A stretch of DNA of 43,889 nucleotides from a virus, in the IMG/VR virus record IMGVR_UViG_3300010397_000024, positions 1 to 43,889 of that record; one strand, 5' to 3'. Below the pieces are notes generated by a model. It worked only from the letters and a program-made list of their open reading frames with translations. It ran no database searches and was not told the origin of the DNA. The translations under genes and the position numbers were made by a program. Of the stretch, positions 7,833-14,042 are shown piece by piece; the first letter of the stretch is position 1; each line of letters opens with the position of its first letter.

Positions 7833-8032
7833 CACTTGTTAAGAAAGTCCTTCACTTTTTGGGCGCCCGACTTGACGACACCGTAGGCGGTCTTGCCTTG
7901 GCTCATCAGATCCTTGGCGCCGCGGCTGAAGTCCTTGAGGGCAGGTCCGATGATGGGCATGATGTCGGCTTCCATCACCTGCCGAGCTTCGGACTTGGCT
8001 GATTTGCGCTTAGGCACGGCGGGTCGGCTCAT
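7832..8032 (-). CDS. Small basic helical protein, unknown
   Basis: This 66-residue protein starts MSRPAVPKRK and shares the RPAVPKR opening with the next gene upstream, suggesting a common origin or a shared short functional tag. The rest looks like one or two amphipathic helices ending in a Lys-rich tail. ATG 8032 overlaps the preceding TGA (ATGA). It sits just before the candidate small terminase. No family is recognised. Confidence 0.7.
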   Translation of the reverse strand: MSRPAVPKRKSAKSEARQVMEADIMPIIGPALKDFSRGAKDLMSQGKTAYGVVKSGAQKVKDFLNK

Positions 8033-8277
8033 ATCGTGGTGCTTCCCTTCCTGAAGCCGGTGACGACGCCTTGCCGGCTGGTGGGGTTGGTTCGGCTCCT
8101 GCGCTTACTGGGGGTGGGTAGCGCCGGGGGTGAGACGGGTTTGGGCGGCGTCGAGACGCGGTCGCCTTGCATCTTGGTGAGCTCGCGGTCAACGAAGTCC
8201 TCGGCTATCTGGCGCTGCTCTAGCCGTATCTTGGCCGGGTCGGACCGCTTCGGGACGGCGGGCCTACTTCCGGCCAC
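8029..8277 (-). CDS. Small Pro- and Arg-rich protein, unknown
   Basis: This 82-residue protein starts at GTG 8277 with SRPAVPKR near the N-terminus, as in its downstream neighbour. A charged helix (IRLEQRQIAEDFVDREL) is followed by a disordered Pro/Ser/Arg-rich tail. It overlaps the tiny membrane-peptide gene upstream by 14 bases in another frame. A packaging accessory role is possible from position but not supported by motif. Confidence 0.65.
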   Translation of the reverse strand: MAGSRPAVPKRSDPAKIRLEQRQIAEDFVDRELTKMQGDRVSTPPKPVSPPALPTPSKRRSRTNPTSRQGVVTGFRKGSTTI

Positions 8278-8347
8278 TTCCGCTCCCGGTCGTCATCCAC
8301 CACACTGCGGCGATGACGATAACGATGCAAACGACCAGGACGGTCAC
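8264..8347 (-). CDS. 27-residue single-pass membrane peptide
   Basis: GTG 8347 overlaps the TGA of the DUF6496-like gene (GTGA), the coupling style used through this genome. The peptide is almost all one hydrophobic helix (VLVVCIVIVIAAVWW) followed by a short Gly/Ser/Arg tail, ending in TAG at 8264 inside the next gene. Without it there would be a 66-base gap in an otherwise packed operon. It is too short for family assignment. Confidence 0.5.
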   Translation of the reverse strand: MTVLVVCIVIVIAAVWWMTTGSGSGRK

Positions 8348-8529
8348 GAGCGTTTCTTCCTCACCGGCTTGGAACGCGGCCTATCAGGCGAGCCAGTCGT
8401 TTCCTCGTTGCGCTTCTCACTCAGCATGATGGCGATGGCTTGCTTCCTGTTCTTGACCACCGGGCCTGACTTGCCGCCTGAGTGCAGCTGTCCAGCTTTG
8501 TACTTGTGCATCACCTGGCTGGATGGCAC
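8344..8529 (-). CDS. DUF6496-like small basic protein
   Basis: This 61-residue protein contains MHKYKAGQLHSGGKSGPVVK followed by NRKQAIAIMLSE, which I recognise as the pattern of DUF6496-type small proteins found in Gram-negative bacteria and phages (typically MHEFKxGxLHSGSKxGPxVKxRKQAIAIALSE). The function is unknown. It starts with GTG 8529 after a GGAGGGAG purine stretch. The C-terminus is Arg/Lys-rich. Confidence 0.75.
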   Translation of the reverse strand: MPSSQVMHKYKAGQLHSGGKSGPVVKNRKQAIAIMLSEKRNEETTGSPDRPRSKPVRKKRS

Positions 8530-8560
8530 GCGGGTCTCCCTCCTTGGAGAGTCGGAGTCA

Positions 8561-8582
8561 GGCGGGCCCGAGAGAACCCGCC
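8561..8582. terminator. GC hairpin in the gap before the DUF6496-like gene
   Basis: GGCGGG (8561-8566) pairs with CCCGCC (8577-8582) around a 10-base loop, in the 153-base gap between the stop of the 8683-8952 gene and GTG 8529. There is no U-tract on either strand, so it may be an attenuator or RNA-stability element rather than a true terminator. No further gene of more than 15 codons with a convincing start was seen in this gap. Confidence 0.3.
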
Positions 8583-8682
8583 TTATCCGGTTCGTTCGTT
8601 CAGCGGTGAGTCACGGCGCGCCATCATCGCCTAGGAAGGTCGAAGGCCGCTAAGAACTTCCTCGCTCATTCACGCCGCATTG

Positions 8683-8952
8683 TCACTCTAGTGGGTTCTT
8701 GCCCTCCGAGGAAAGAGGAAAGTCTGGCACGCTCGCCCAGCCGCGCTCCTGGATCATCCCTACCAGCGGCTGACCGACTGGCCAGCTATCTCCCCAGCTT
8801 CGGTACCTGCCAATCTCCTCGGTGCTGATCTGCGGATACTTGGCCTTGTGCTTCTGCAAGACGTCGGCTACCTGGTTGGGAGTTGGCTTGCCGGCGAATA
8901 TCCTCGTCAGTAGCTTGGCTCTGAAAGTTCCGTAGGCGTCGTGAGTTATCAT
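8683..8952 (-). CDS. Hypothetical protein, 89 residues
   Basis: ATG 8952 is preceded by AAGGAC at a good distance; an in-frame start at 8982 lies inside a hairpin and is less likely. The sequence is helical with a central KPTPNQVADVLQKHKAKYP segment and a Trp-rich second half. It may be a small DNA-binding or regulatory protein, but no motif proves it. It lies after the ParB-like genes and is separated from them by two hairpins. Confidence 0.6.
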   Translation of the reverse strand: MITHDAYGTFRAKLLTRIFAGKPTPNQVADVLQKHKAKYPQISTEEIGRYRSWGDSWPVGQPLVGMIQERGWASVPDFPLSSEGKNPLE

Positions 8953-8969
8953 TTTGTCCTTGCTTTGTG

Positions 8970-9022
8970 GCGCAAAGTACAAATACTTGCGCTCAAGAGA
9001 GCAAGAGGGACGCCAGTCCCTC
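8970..9022. promoter_or_regulatory. Two tandem hairpins after the ParB-like gene
   Basis: The first is GAGGGAC (9005-9011), loop GCCA, GTCCCTC (9016-9022), a perfect 7-bp stem. The second is GCGCAAAGTA (8970-8979), loop CAAA, TACTTGCGC (8984-8992), 9 bp with one bulged A. Read on the minus strand they directly follow the ParB-like stop codon and precede the ribosome site for 8952. They could be a leaky terminator or an RNA processing site separating the regulatory genes from the packaging genes. Confidence 0.45.
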
Positions 9023-9024
9023 GG

Positions 9025-9873
9025 TTAGTCTTTAGTGCCTTTGTTCTTGTTAGTCTTACGTCCCATCATCCATTCGCCGAGCTTGTTCCTGCGAGACGTA
9101 TCGTAGGTAGCCACAAGCACTCTGGCCACCGCATGAGCCATCGATCCCTTGTAGAAGTCCCTCACCCCACGCGCCTTTCCGATCAGGCCGGCCGAACCAC
9201 CACTGAGCGCGGCCAGTCGTCTCTCGAATGACTCCAGGTCCATCTCGTGGGCATGGCGGTGAAGAACGAGCCCCAGTCCGACCAAGATGTCTCCGTTGAG
9301 CGCCGTTGGGGTATCTCCCCAGGCCCCAATCGCCAAGGTCAGGACCTGGCGAAGGATCTTGCCAGAGTCGTCCATCCGATACAGCCGACGCAGAGACTGA
9401 ACAGCCGATACGGTTCTCTGGCTGGCGCTTTGGCCCACTGTGATGCCGCAGTCCTCGACCGTCCGATTGATAGCAATGCATTCGGGATCTCCGGCCGTGA
9501 CGCTGACCCGGAATCGATCGAGGGCGCGCGGGGCCCTGGTGGTATTCCGTCCGACGAACAACTCCGCGGCCTGCTGATCGGTGATACCGTGAACCGTTTC
9601 ACACTCCATCAGGGAGTCGTTGCCACGGGCCATTACGGTTGCCCAACGCCGATGATTCCCATCGAGGACAATGGCGCGCCTGCCGCCTTTGCCGTTTTTC
9701 ATCCAGACCAGTGGCTTGCCGAGCAGGTTGGGGTCATAGTTGGCAGCGATCTTCTTGGCCCAATGCTCCTCATAGGGGCGCTGCAGGCGTGGGTCTACGT
9801 CCATCTCGGACACCGGAACCCACTCAATGCTTGACTGGTAGCTAGGACGGCTCTTCAAGTCGGCCTTCGTCAC
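9025..9873 (-). CDS. ParB/sulfiredoxin-fold protein (DUF6551-like)
   Basis: This 282-residue protein has an N-terminal ParB-like domain: a VPVSEMDVDPRLQRP strand-turn (19-33), the region GKPLVW, and the signature LDGNHRRWAT (70-79) equivalent to the DGxHR motif that binds nucleotide in ParB and sulfiredoxin relatives. The C-terminal two-thirds is helical, as in phage DUF6551-type proteins. GTG 9873 overlaps the stop of the preceding ParB-like gene (GTGA). It could bind DNA or act on DNA or protein. Its relation to the parS site at 7800 is a hypothesis, since a canonical ParB HTH is not obvious. Confidence 0.75.
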   Translation of the reverse strand: MTKADLKSRPSYQSSIEWVPVSEMDVDPRLQRPYEEHWAKKIAANYDPNLLGKPLVWMKNGKGGRRAIVLDGNHRRWATVMARGNDSLMECETVHGITDQQAAELFVGRNTTRAPRALDRFRVSVTAGDPECIAINRTVEDCGITVGQSASQRTVSAVQSLRRLYRMDDSGKILRQVLTLAIGAWGDTPTALNGDILVGLGLVLHRHAHEMDLESFERRLAALSGGSAGLIGKARGVRDFYKGSMAHAVARVLVATYDTSRRNKLGEWMMGRKTNKNKGTKD

Positions 9874-10634
9874 GGGTTGACTCCCTTCTTCAGTTTTTTA
9901 CGCCAGCGGACAAGCGTCCTGATCACCTGAGTTAGCCTTTTCTCTACGCCTGGAAGAGGCGAGGCGGGCAATTTGGCTAGCCCCTCCGAGTAGGTTTCTA
10001 GTGCGGTCAGGGCGCGTTCAAGCTTGGCGGGGGACTGGTGGATGTTGCCTGAGTGTGGATTGCGGGGCTTGGTTTTCTTCCAGCTGCTGGTCATGTTCGG
10101 GGGCGTGAACGAGCGCATGGCGTCGGAGATCCCCATGTCGCCGGCCTCGACCGCCGCAATGACTTCCGGCGAGGCGTGCTCCAATACCTGCTTGGCCCGG
10201 CCAACACTCGACATCGATGACCCGGTCAACTCCGCCGCCTCCCCCCTGGTCAACGGTTTTCCTCCTAACTCGTTGGTGCTGGCCGTTTCTAAAACCTCCT
10301 CATTTGAGTCGGTTTTCTTCGGCCTGCCACCAGAAAGAGTTGCTAGCTTGGCCGAGTAAATCGCCTTCTGTCCTGTGGTGTAGTGCGTTCTCAACAGGTT
10401 GAGTGCCGTGGCGAAATCTGGCGCATTCGACGAATCCGGAATGGTCACTACCAACGGCTCTCGGTTCAACGCCTGGCAAGCCGCCAGACGCTTGCGACCA
10501 TCAATCACTCGCCCCCGCCACAGCACTATCGGCACCTGCTGGCCGATTCGCTGGATGCTCTCCCTGAGCGCCACCACCGCCGTTGGCGCCAAATCCGGCG
10601 AAGCGGAACTGATGGGATCCACCTCGATCGTCAT
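9870..10634 (-). CDS. ParB-like DNA-binding protein with HTH
   Basis: This 254-residue protein shows the ParB N-terminal domain with RVIDGRKRLAACQAL (42-56) and, after a Gly/Lys linker, an HTH-like segment TRGEAAELTGSSMSSVGRA (129-147) followed by ASPEVIAAVEAG, a pattern common in ParB/RepB and phage KorB-like proteins. ATG 10634 overlaps the antitoxin stop (ATGA). The missing long C-terminal dimer domain sets it apart from chromosomal ParB. No ParA is encoded nearby. It may bind parS, regulate transcription, or both. Confidence 0.8.
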   Translation of the reverse strand: MTIEVDPISSASPDLAPTAVVALRESIQRIGQQVPIVLWRGRVIDGRKRLAACQALNREPLVVTIPDSSNAPDFATALNLLRTHYTTGQKAIYSAKLATLSGGRPKKTDSNEEVLETASTNELGGKPLTRGEAAELTGSSMSSVGRAKQVLEHASPEVIAAVEAGDMGISDAMRSFTPPNMTSSWKKTKPRNPHSGNIHQSPAKLERALTALETYSEGLAKLPASPLPGVEKRLTQVIRTLVRWRKKLKKGVNP

Positions 10635-10828
10635 TTTCCCGCCTCTGCCCTTTCCTTCAGCTGCTTCCACTCCTCCGAGGTCAGCACCTCGATCATCGCC
10701 ATCTCGAACGCCGGCATCATCCCCGCCAGCGCCCGCCCATGCCTCGTGATAACGACGTGCTCTCCCCTCAACACCGCGTCCAGCGCCTCACTGAACCTCT
10801 CCCTGGCTTCCTGTGCGCCCATTTTCAC
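10631..10828 (-). CDS. Phd/YefM-type antitoxin-like protein
   Basis: This 65-residue protein carries the classic Phd/YefM core: EARERFSEALDAVLRGEHVV followed by ITRHGRALAGMMP. GTG 10828 has a strong GGAGGT site 6 bases upstream and a promoter at 10852-10881. It is the first gene of the minus-strand block. No toxin gene follows; the next gene is ParB-like. As a lone antitoxin it may be an autorepressor or counter host toxins. Confidence 0.8.
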   Translation of the reverse strand: MKMGAQEARERFSEALDAVLRGEHVVITRHGRALAGMMPAFEMAMIEVLTSEEWKQLKERAEAGK

Positions 10829-10851
10829 GCCTGCACCTCCTTCTGTTCTGT

Positions 10852-10881
10852 AGTATGCTATAGATCCTCCATGTCTGTCAA
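10852..10881 (-). promoter_or_regulatory. Promoter of the antitoxin/ParB-like/packaging block
   Basis: TTGACA (10881-10876) is a perfect -35 box, followed by an 18-base spacer and CATACT (10857-10852) as -10 box. Transcription would start near 10845, a few bases before the ribosome site of the antitoxin gene. The -10 region overlaps a dyad-rich stretch suited to autorepression by the Phd-like protein. Confidence 0.7.
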
Positions 10882-11181
10882 GAGGTGTCGGTTCTGCCGG
10901 ACGGTTTCTTCCCAAAAACTTTGTCCGTACGTAGTCTCGGGTTCCCTCAACTACGCCCGGAACGGTGGGGGGAGGGCCGGTGCATCTTCTCTAGTGGCTG
11001 GCTGTTACAAGGACATGCAAGTAACGGCTTGCTCGCTAGCTGGGAGCCCGAGAGGCTAGTCATGCAAGCCTAGCCTTGCGTGAGTGGTGAGAGTGTTGGG
11101 GGTTTTCGCTCTGGGGCTTTAGGCTTAGGGCATCCTCGCACGCAGTGCCGATGCCCTAGCGTGGCTGCGTATGCGCATTAG
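10882..11181. promoter_or_regulatory. Divergent control region with several dyads (no gene seen)
   Basis: About 300 bases separate the two divergent promoters. Inverted repeats seen: AGGCTAG (11053-11059) with CTAGCCT (11070-11076); TAGGGCATC (11126-11134) with GATGCCCTA (11150-11158), a perfect 9-bp arm around a 15-base loop; and the palindrome ATGCGCAT (11171-11178). ATGCAAG occurs at 11015 and 11062, and again at the HTH gene start at 11718. Plus-strand open frames here lack ribosome sites and credible sequence. It is a candidate for operators of the HTH regulator and possibly the replication origin. Confidence 0.5.
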
Positions 11182-11212
11182 TTGATTCAGCGCTGGGCGT
11201 ATGTGGTATGCT
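11182..11212 (+). promoter_or_regulatory. Leaderless promoter of the first HNH gene
   Basis: TTGATT (11182-11187), a 19-base spacer and TATGCT (11207-11212) as -10. The -10 ends exactly 6 bases before ATG 11219, so transcription should start at or next to the A of ATG. No ribosome site precedes the ATG. The same TATGCT-N6-ATG arrangement occurs at 11706-11720. Confidence 0.6.
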
Positions 11213-11218
11213 GGTGGC

Positions 11219-11686
11219 ATGAGTCCTACCGAAGTGCTAGTTGCCCACCGATGGAAGCGCTATGCCGCCCTCAATGGACCACTGGATGCTCCGTGCGAGT
11301 CCGCCGACCCGAGCCTTTGCCCCATCATCCCTCAGCGTTCGGTTGATAGCTTTTGGCGCCGAGTAGATAAGTCCGGCCCTTGTTGGACCTGGACTGGCCA
11401 CGTTGCCAAAGGCAAGGCCAAATGCGGCCTGTTCAACATCCGCCTACGCCCCGACGGTAAGGCTCACACGTTCAACTGCTACCGCCTCGCATATCGCCTG
11501 CTCGTTGGACCTATCCCAGAGGGCCTAGAACTTGACCATCTATGCTTCAATCGCCGATGCGTCAATCCCGCCCACCTTGAACCCGTTACGCGACAAGAGA
11601 ATGTGCGCCGGCGCGTGGCGGCCCAAAAGGCCGGGCTTATCCCTCCCAATAAGCATAAGCCCAAGCCTCTCACGCATACACCTTGA
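11219..11686 (+). CDS. HNH homing-type endonuclease (copy 1)
   Basis: This 155-residue protein belongs to the phage HNH family with an N-terminal FW..V....CWTWTG motif, RLAYRLLVGPIPEG, then LDHLCFNRRCVNPAHLEPV, in which His, Asn and His form the metal-bound active site and two Cys help the fold. The C-terminus is basic. ATG 11219 is chosen for its leaderless promoter; the in-frame ATG 11201 overlaps the -10 box. It stands alone at the start of the plus-strand block. It probably nicks or cuts DNA for mobile spread. Confidence 0.85.
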   Translation: MSPTEVLVAHRWKRYAALNGPLDAPCESADPSLCPIIPQRSVDSFWRRVDKSGPCWTWTGHVAKGKAKCGLFNIRLRPDGKAHTFNCYRLAYRLLVGPIPEGLELDHLCFNRRCVNPAHLEPVTRQENVRRRVAAQKAGLIPPNKHKPKPLTHTP

Positions 11687-11711
11687 CAGCATGAGTGCCC
11701 GGCCATATGCT
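11683..11711 (+). promoter_or_regulatory. Leaderless promoter of the HTH regulator
   Basis: TTGACA (11683-11688), a 17-base spacer and TATGCT (11706-11711). Six bases later is ATG 11718, so the mRNA would begin at the start codon. This is a near-ideal sigma-70 type promoter, and its -35 box overlaps the stop codon of the HNH gene (TTGA). Confidence 0.8.
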
Positions 11712-11717
11712 TCAAGT

Positions 11718-11969
11718 ATGCAAGCCCACGAGCTTAGAGCCATCGCTGTAGAAGCCCACGTTGACCCTCGTACCGTTGCTAAGATCCTCAAAGGTGAAAC
11801 CGTTCGCGGTGCCGCCGGCGCCCGTGCCCTCTCAGCCATCGCACGGCACCTTGCATCGAGTGTGAGTGCGTCTAGCAACCCCTCGGCGCCCTTCCCGCAT
11901 ACGGCAGATGCACCCGCAAAGACTTATGAGCCGCCAAAAACTGGCACGGAACAGGCAATAGAGTCCTAG
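11718..11969 (+). CDS. Small HTH transcription regulator
   Basis: This 83-residue protein has a helix-turn-helix at its N-terminus: LRAIAVEAHVDPRTVAKILK (6-25), then a third helix RALSAIARHL, like Cro/CI or LacI-type heads. The tail is disordered, Ser/Pro-rich. ATG 11718 follows from the leaderless promoter; the upstream in-frame ATG at 11691 lies in the spacer between -35 and -10. It is transcribed next to the divergent control region, so it is a good candidate for the lytic or early regulator. It ends with tandem TAG codons. Confidence 0.8.
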   Translation: MQAHELRAIAVEAHVDPRTVAKILKGETVRGAAGARALSAIARHLASSVSASSNPSAPFPHTADAPAKTYEPPKTGTEQAIES

Positions 11970-12005
11970 TAGCAGTGAACGCAGCAAAACAGGGAGAACG
12001 AGTCA

Positions 12006-12263
12006 ATGACCACAGAACAGAACGCACGCCCCGACTGGAAACAGGCTCATCCTTACGATCTACTCAAAGACGCCGGTATTCCCCTCGATTCCCATGAGTC
12101 GGACCTGTACGTGCTCGCCAATCCTGGCTCGCGCGCCATCCTCGCTCGCTGCGGCGCATCCTTCACCGCTTTCCGCTCGGAGCGCGATGGTCGCATTTGG
12201 TTGGATATCCCGTTCGCCTACAAGCCTTGGTGGGACGCGAAAGCCAAGTCAGGACAATCCTAG
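12006..12263 (+). CDS. Small protein of unknown function
   Basis: This 85-residue protein is led by the shared ribosome-site leader ACAGGGAGAACGAGTCA before ATG 12006, close to that of 12304 and 12948. The sequence is aromatic and mixed charged (IWLDIPFAYKPWWDAK near the C-terminus), with no membrane segment. The leader similarity suggests co-regulation with the other two genes. No family is recognised. Confidence 0.65.
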   Translation: MTTEQNARPDWKQAHPYDLLKDAGIPLDSHESDLYVLANPGSRAILARCGASFTAFRSERDGRIWLDIPFAYKPWWDAKAKSGQS

Positions 12264-12303
12264 TCCACAGGTAACAGAGTCACCCTCACAGGGAGAGAAA
12301 GTC

Positions 12304-12537
12304 ATGACCGAATCCAAGCTGAGCGCCACCCCGAAGCATACCGACCGCGACGAAATCGACCGTGCCGTCCACGCGCGCGATGGCCGCACCATCGGCCATA
12401 CCCTCGGCGGCAAGCGGCCCTGTGCCCTCGAAGGATGCCGTGGTATGCGCATGTCGGTCCGCTGGCCCGATGGCAAACTCACCTACCCATGCACGGACGG
12501 CATGTCATGGGACGGAGAGGCGTGGTGGATCCGATGA
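12304..12537 (+). CDS. Small protein with Cys pair, unknown
   Basis: This 77-residue protein has ATG 12304 behind the leader ACAGGGAGAGAAAGTC. It contains CALEGC and a later Cys with Trp/Tyr-rich segments (MRMSVRWPDGKLTYPC), which could form a small zinc-binding or beta domain. It overlaps the next gene by ATGA. No known family is recognised by eye. Confidence 0.65.
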   Translation: MTESKLSATPKHTDRDEIDRAVHARDGRTIGHTLGGKRPCALEGCRGMRMSVRWPDGKLTYPCTDGMSWDGEAWWIR

Positions 12538-12761
12538 AAGACCTTCTCGCCGGAACCGCCGTCCTTGCCTGCTGGGCCTTCCTGGGCTGGTCTCTGGTAG
12601 TCGGCGCCGGGCAAGAGGCAAAAGCCCATCCTAGGGCATCCTTGGAAGCTACAGAGGCATGTGCCGAGTATGGTGGCACGGATTACTGCGAGTGTCTGGC
12701 CCATCCTGAAGTCTGCCGGGCTGACTCGGCGCTCTATGCTCAAGTGTGGGGAAACCAGTGA
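12534..12761 (+). CDS. Small membrane or exported protein, unknown
   Basis: This 75-residue protein starts MKDLLAGTAVLACWAFLGWSL, a signal peptide or single membrane anchor, and continues with a soluble Cys-containing part (C-x8-CEC-x6-C pattern). ATG overlaps the previous stop. The four Cys suggest an oxidising, extra-cytoplasmic location. It could be a superinfection or envelope-modifying factor, but that is speculative. Confidence 0.6.
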   Translation: MKDLLAGTAVLACWAFLGWSLVVGAGQEAKAHPRASLEATEACAEYGGTDYCECLAHPEVCRADSALYAQVWGNQ

Positions 12762-12895
12762 ATCCAACCGATTTGCTATCAAGCATCATCCTTGGCTGGC
12801 TCTTCGCCATGGCGATAGGACAGGTCCTGGAAGCGGTGTTCTACAGGTACGACCCGGACGCGCCAGATGTACTTGATGATGAGTTAGACGGTTGA
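12758..12895 (+). CDS. 45-residue membrane protein, unknown
   Basis: GTG 12758 overlaps the preceding TGA (GTGA). One hydrophobic segment (IILGWLFAMAIGQVLEAVF) is followed by a strongly acidic tail (YDPDAPDVLDDELDG). The stop codon overlaps the -35 box of the next promoter. It is too short for family recognition. Coupled membrane genes in the early region often act on the host envelope. Confidence 0.55.
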   Translation: MNPTDLLSSIILGWLFAMAIGQVLEAVFYRYDPDAPDVLDDELDG

Positions 12896-12920
12896 CACCA
12901 CGCTAGCATGGTGCTAGCAT
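12892..12920 (+). promoter_or_regulatory. Strong early promoter with tandem GCTAGC
   Basis: TTGACA (12892-12897), a 17-base spacer and TAGCAT (12915-12920). GCTAGCATG occurs twice, at 12902 and 12913, exactly 11 bp apart (one helical turn), so a repressor or activator could bind both. Transcription would begin near 12927, followed by an AAAGGAG site and ATG 12948. The same -10 and leader recur at 18221-18280. Confidence 0.75.
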
Positions 12921-12947
12921 GAGTACACAGGGAAAGGAGTCAGAGTC

Positions 12948-13139
12948 ATGAACGAGAACTTCGATATCGCCCGCCACCACTGCCTTACCTCAGTCCGCCT
13001 CATGGCTATCCAGATCATCGCCCGCGATAGACGTATCGCCCAAGCCTTGGTGGACGCTGATAGACGCACCGAGGAAAGACGCAAGGAAATCCAGTACACC
13101 ACCCAGCGCGAAGTGCGCGAGTCAAAGGCAGGGTGGTAG
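12948..13139 (+). CDS. Small highly charged helical protein, unknown
   Basis: This 63-residue protein is very rich in Arg, Glu and Asp and predicted almost all helical (RDRRIAQALVDADRRTEERR). The ATG has a strong AAAGGAG site and its own promoter, so it is probably made at a high level early. It could bind DNA or a host protein as a takeover factor. No family is recognised. Confidence 0.7.
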   Translation: MNENFDIARHHCLTSVRLMAIQIIARDRRIAQALVDADRRTEERRKEIQYTTQREVRESKAGW

Positions 13140-13141
13140 CT

Positions 13142-13426
13142 ATGTCCTACCTTGACGACCCCAAACTCGAAGATATGTCCGAAGTCGCCTTCCATGAATG
13201 GATGGAAGCCTTCGAGGCTAAACTGCTAGAAAACCTTCGCTTCGACCACCAGGTCATGCGGGAGCTTCGGTCCGCCTTCCACGCAGGCGACGACCCGGGC
13301 TTGAGAGCCGCCTGGATGACCGAGATATACCTGTTGGGCAAGCGCCAGATGGCACTAGAGCACCAGCGCGCTACCGATAACTACCTGGGTGCCAAGTTCG
13401 AACGCGAACAGGATAGGCAGTCATGA
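13142..13426 (+). CDS. Small acidic helical protein, unknown
   Basis: This 94-residue protein starts at ATG 13142, two bases after the previous stop; a GTG start three codons earlier would overlap that gene. It is helical and acidic, with MSYLDDPKLEDMSEVAFHEW at the N-terminus. It overlaps the next gene by ATGA. No recognised motif. Confidence 0.65.
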   Translation: MSYLDDPKLEDMSEVAFHEWMEAFEAKLLENLRFDHQVMRELRSAFHAGDDPGLRAAWMTEIYLLGKRQMALEHQRATDNYLGAKFEREQDRQS

Positions 13427-13809
13427 GCCTGCTGGACGGCAGGTTCCTCACCATGCGCCTCGAAGACGGCGAGTCGGTGGTCCGGCTCCGGGGCGGACGG
13501 AGCAAGGCCCTCCGTTGGAAGTCCTCTCGGCCCCATGCCGGGGTTTGGGGGCCAGAAACCCATTACGTCCTGATTCCGTGTCAGACTACGCGGCAAGCAA
13601 GTAGGCGCTCTAAACTGGCCTTGGCTTCGGTGCCTGGCCTCACGAACCGCTCAAGCGATATCGAAGTTCTGATGCTGGGCTCGCCGGATAACATCCAACG
13701 CCTTGTTACGCAAGGGCCTACGTGGTGTAGAGCCTTGCCGAGCCGTAAGGGTCAACCTCGGACGGCTGCGCAAGAGGCCGCCGCTGCGAGGCTGAGAGGC
13801 TTGTCATGA
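13423..13809 (+). CDS. Hypothetical basic protein
   Basis: This 128-residue protein starts at ATG 13423 in an ATGA overlap. It opens with a likely beta-rich part (RFLTMRLEDGESVVRLRGGR) and ends in an Ala/Arg helix. No family is known to me. Support comes from exact 4-base overlaps on both sides and continuity of the operon. Confidence 0.6.
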   Translation: MSLLDGRFLTMRLEDGESVVRLRGGRSKALRWKSSRPHAGVWGPETHYVLIPCQTTRQASRRSKLALASVPGLTNRSSDIEVLMLGSPDNIQRLVTQGPTWCRALPSRKGQPRTAAQEAAAARLRGLS

Positions 13810-14042
13810 CCACGACCGCTCAGTATATGGAAAAACTGTTCAAAGAAACCGTTTTCCTAGAGGACCGGCTGAAAGTCGAGGTTGCCCGGTCGGCCGCCCT
13901 CGAAGCTGCGCTGCGGACCTCCACCGATCTGCTACAAGCTACTGCCGACGCCTTGAATCAGGCCGGAGCGGTGGTAAGAGCGGAACGCGAAGCGATACGG
14001 GCGGCCCGCAGCCTGCTGCGTGAGCCGGAGGCCAAGCCATGA
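13806..14042 (+). CDS. Coiled-coil protein, unknown
   Basis: This 78-residue, almost wholly helical protein has a heptad-like pattern from about residue 10 (KLFKETVFLEDRLKVEVARS) to the end. It overlaps both neighbours by ATGA. The next protein is also partly coiled coil, so the two may associate. No function is inferable. Confidence 0.6.
   Translation: MTTTAQYMEKLFKETVFLEDRLKVEVARSAALEAALRTSTDLLQATADALNQAGAVVRAEREAIRAARSLLREPEAKP

Noticed and set aside
10739-11073. Plus-strand open frames in the divergent control region
   Set aside because: No ribosome site, overlap with the antitoxin gene, promoter and dyads; sequence looks non-coding.
12902-12918. GCTAGC as a genome-wide specific regulatory word
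   Set aside because: GCTAGC also occurs inside coding regions (for example near 9976, 27372 and 37247), so the palindrome alone is not specific; only the promoter context is.
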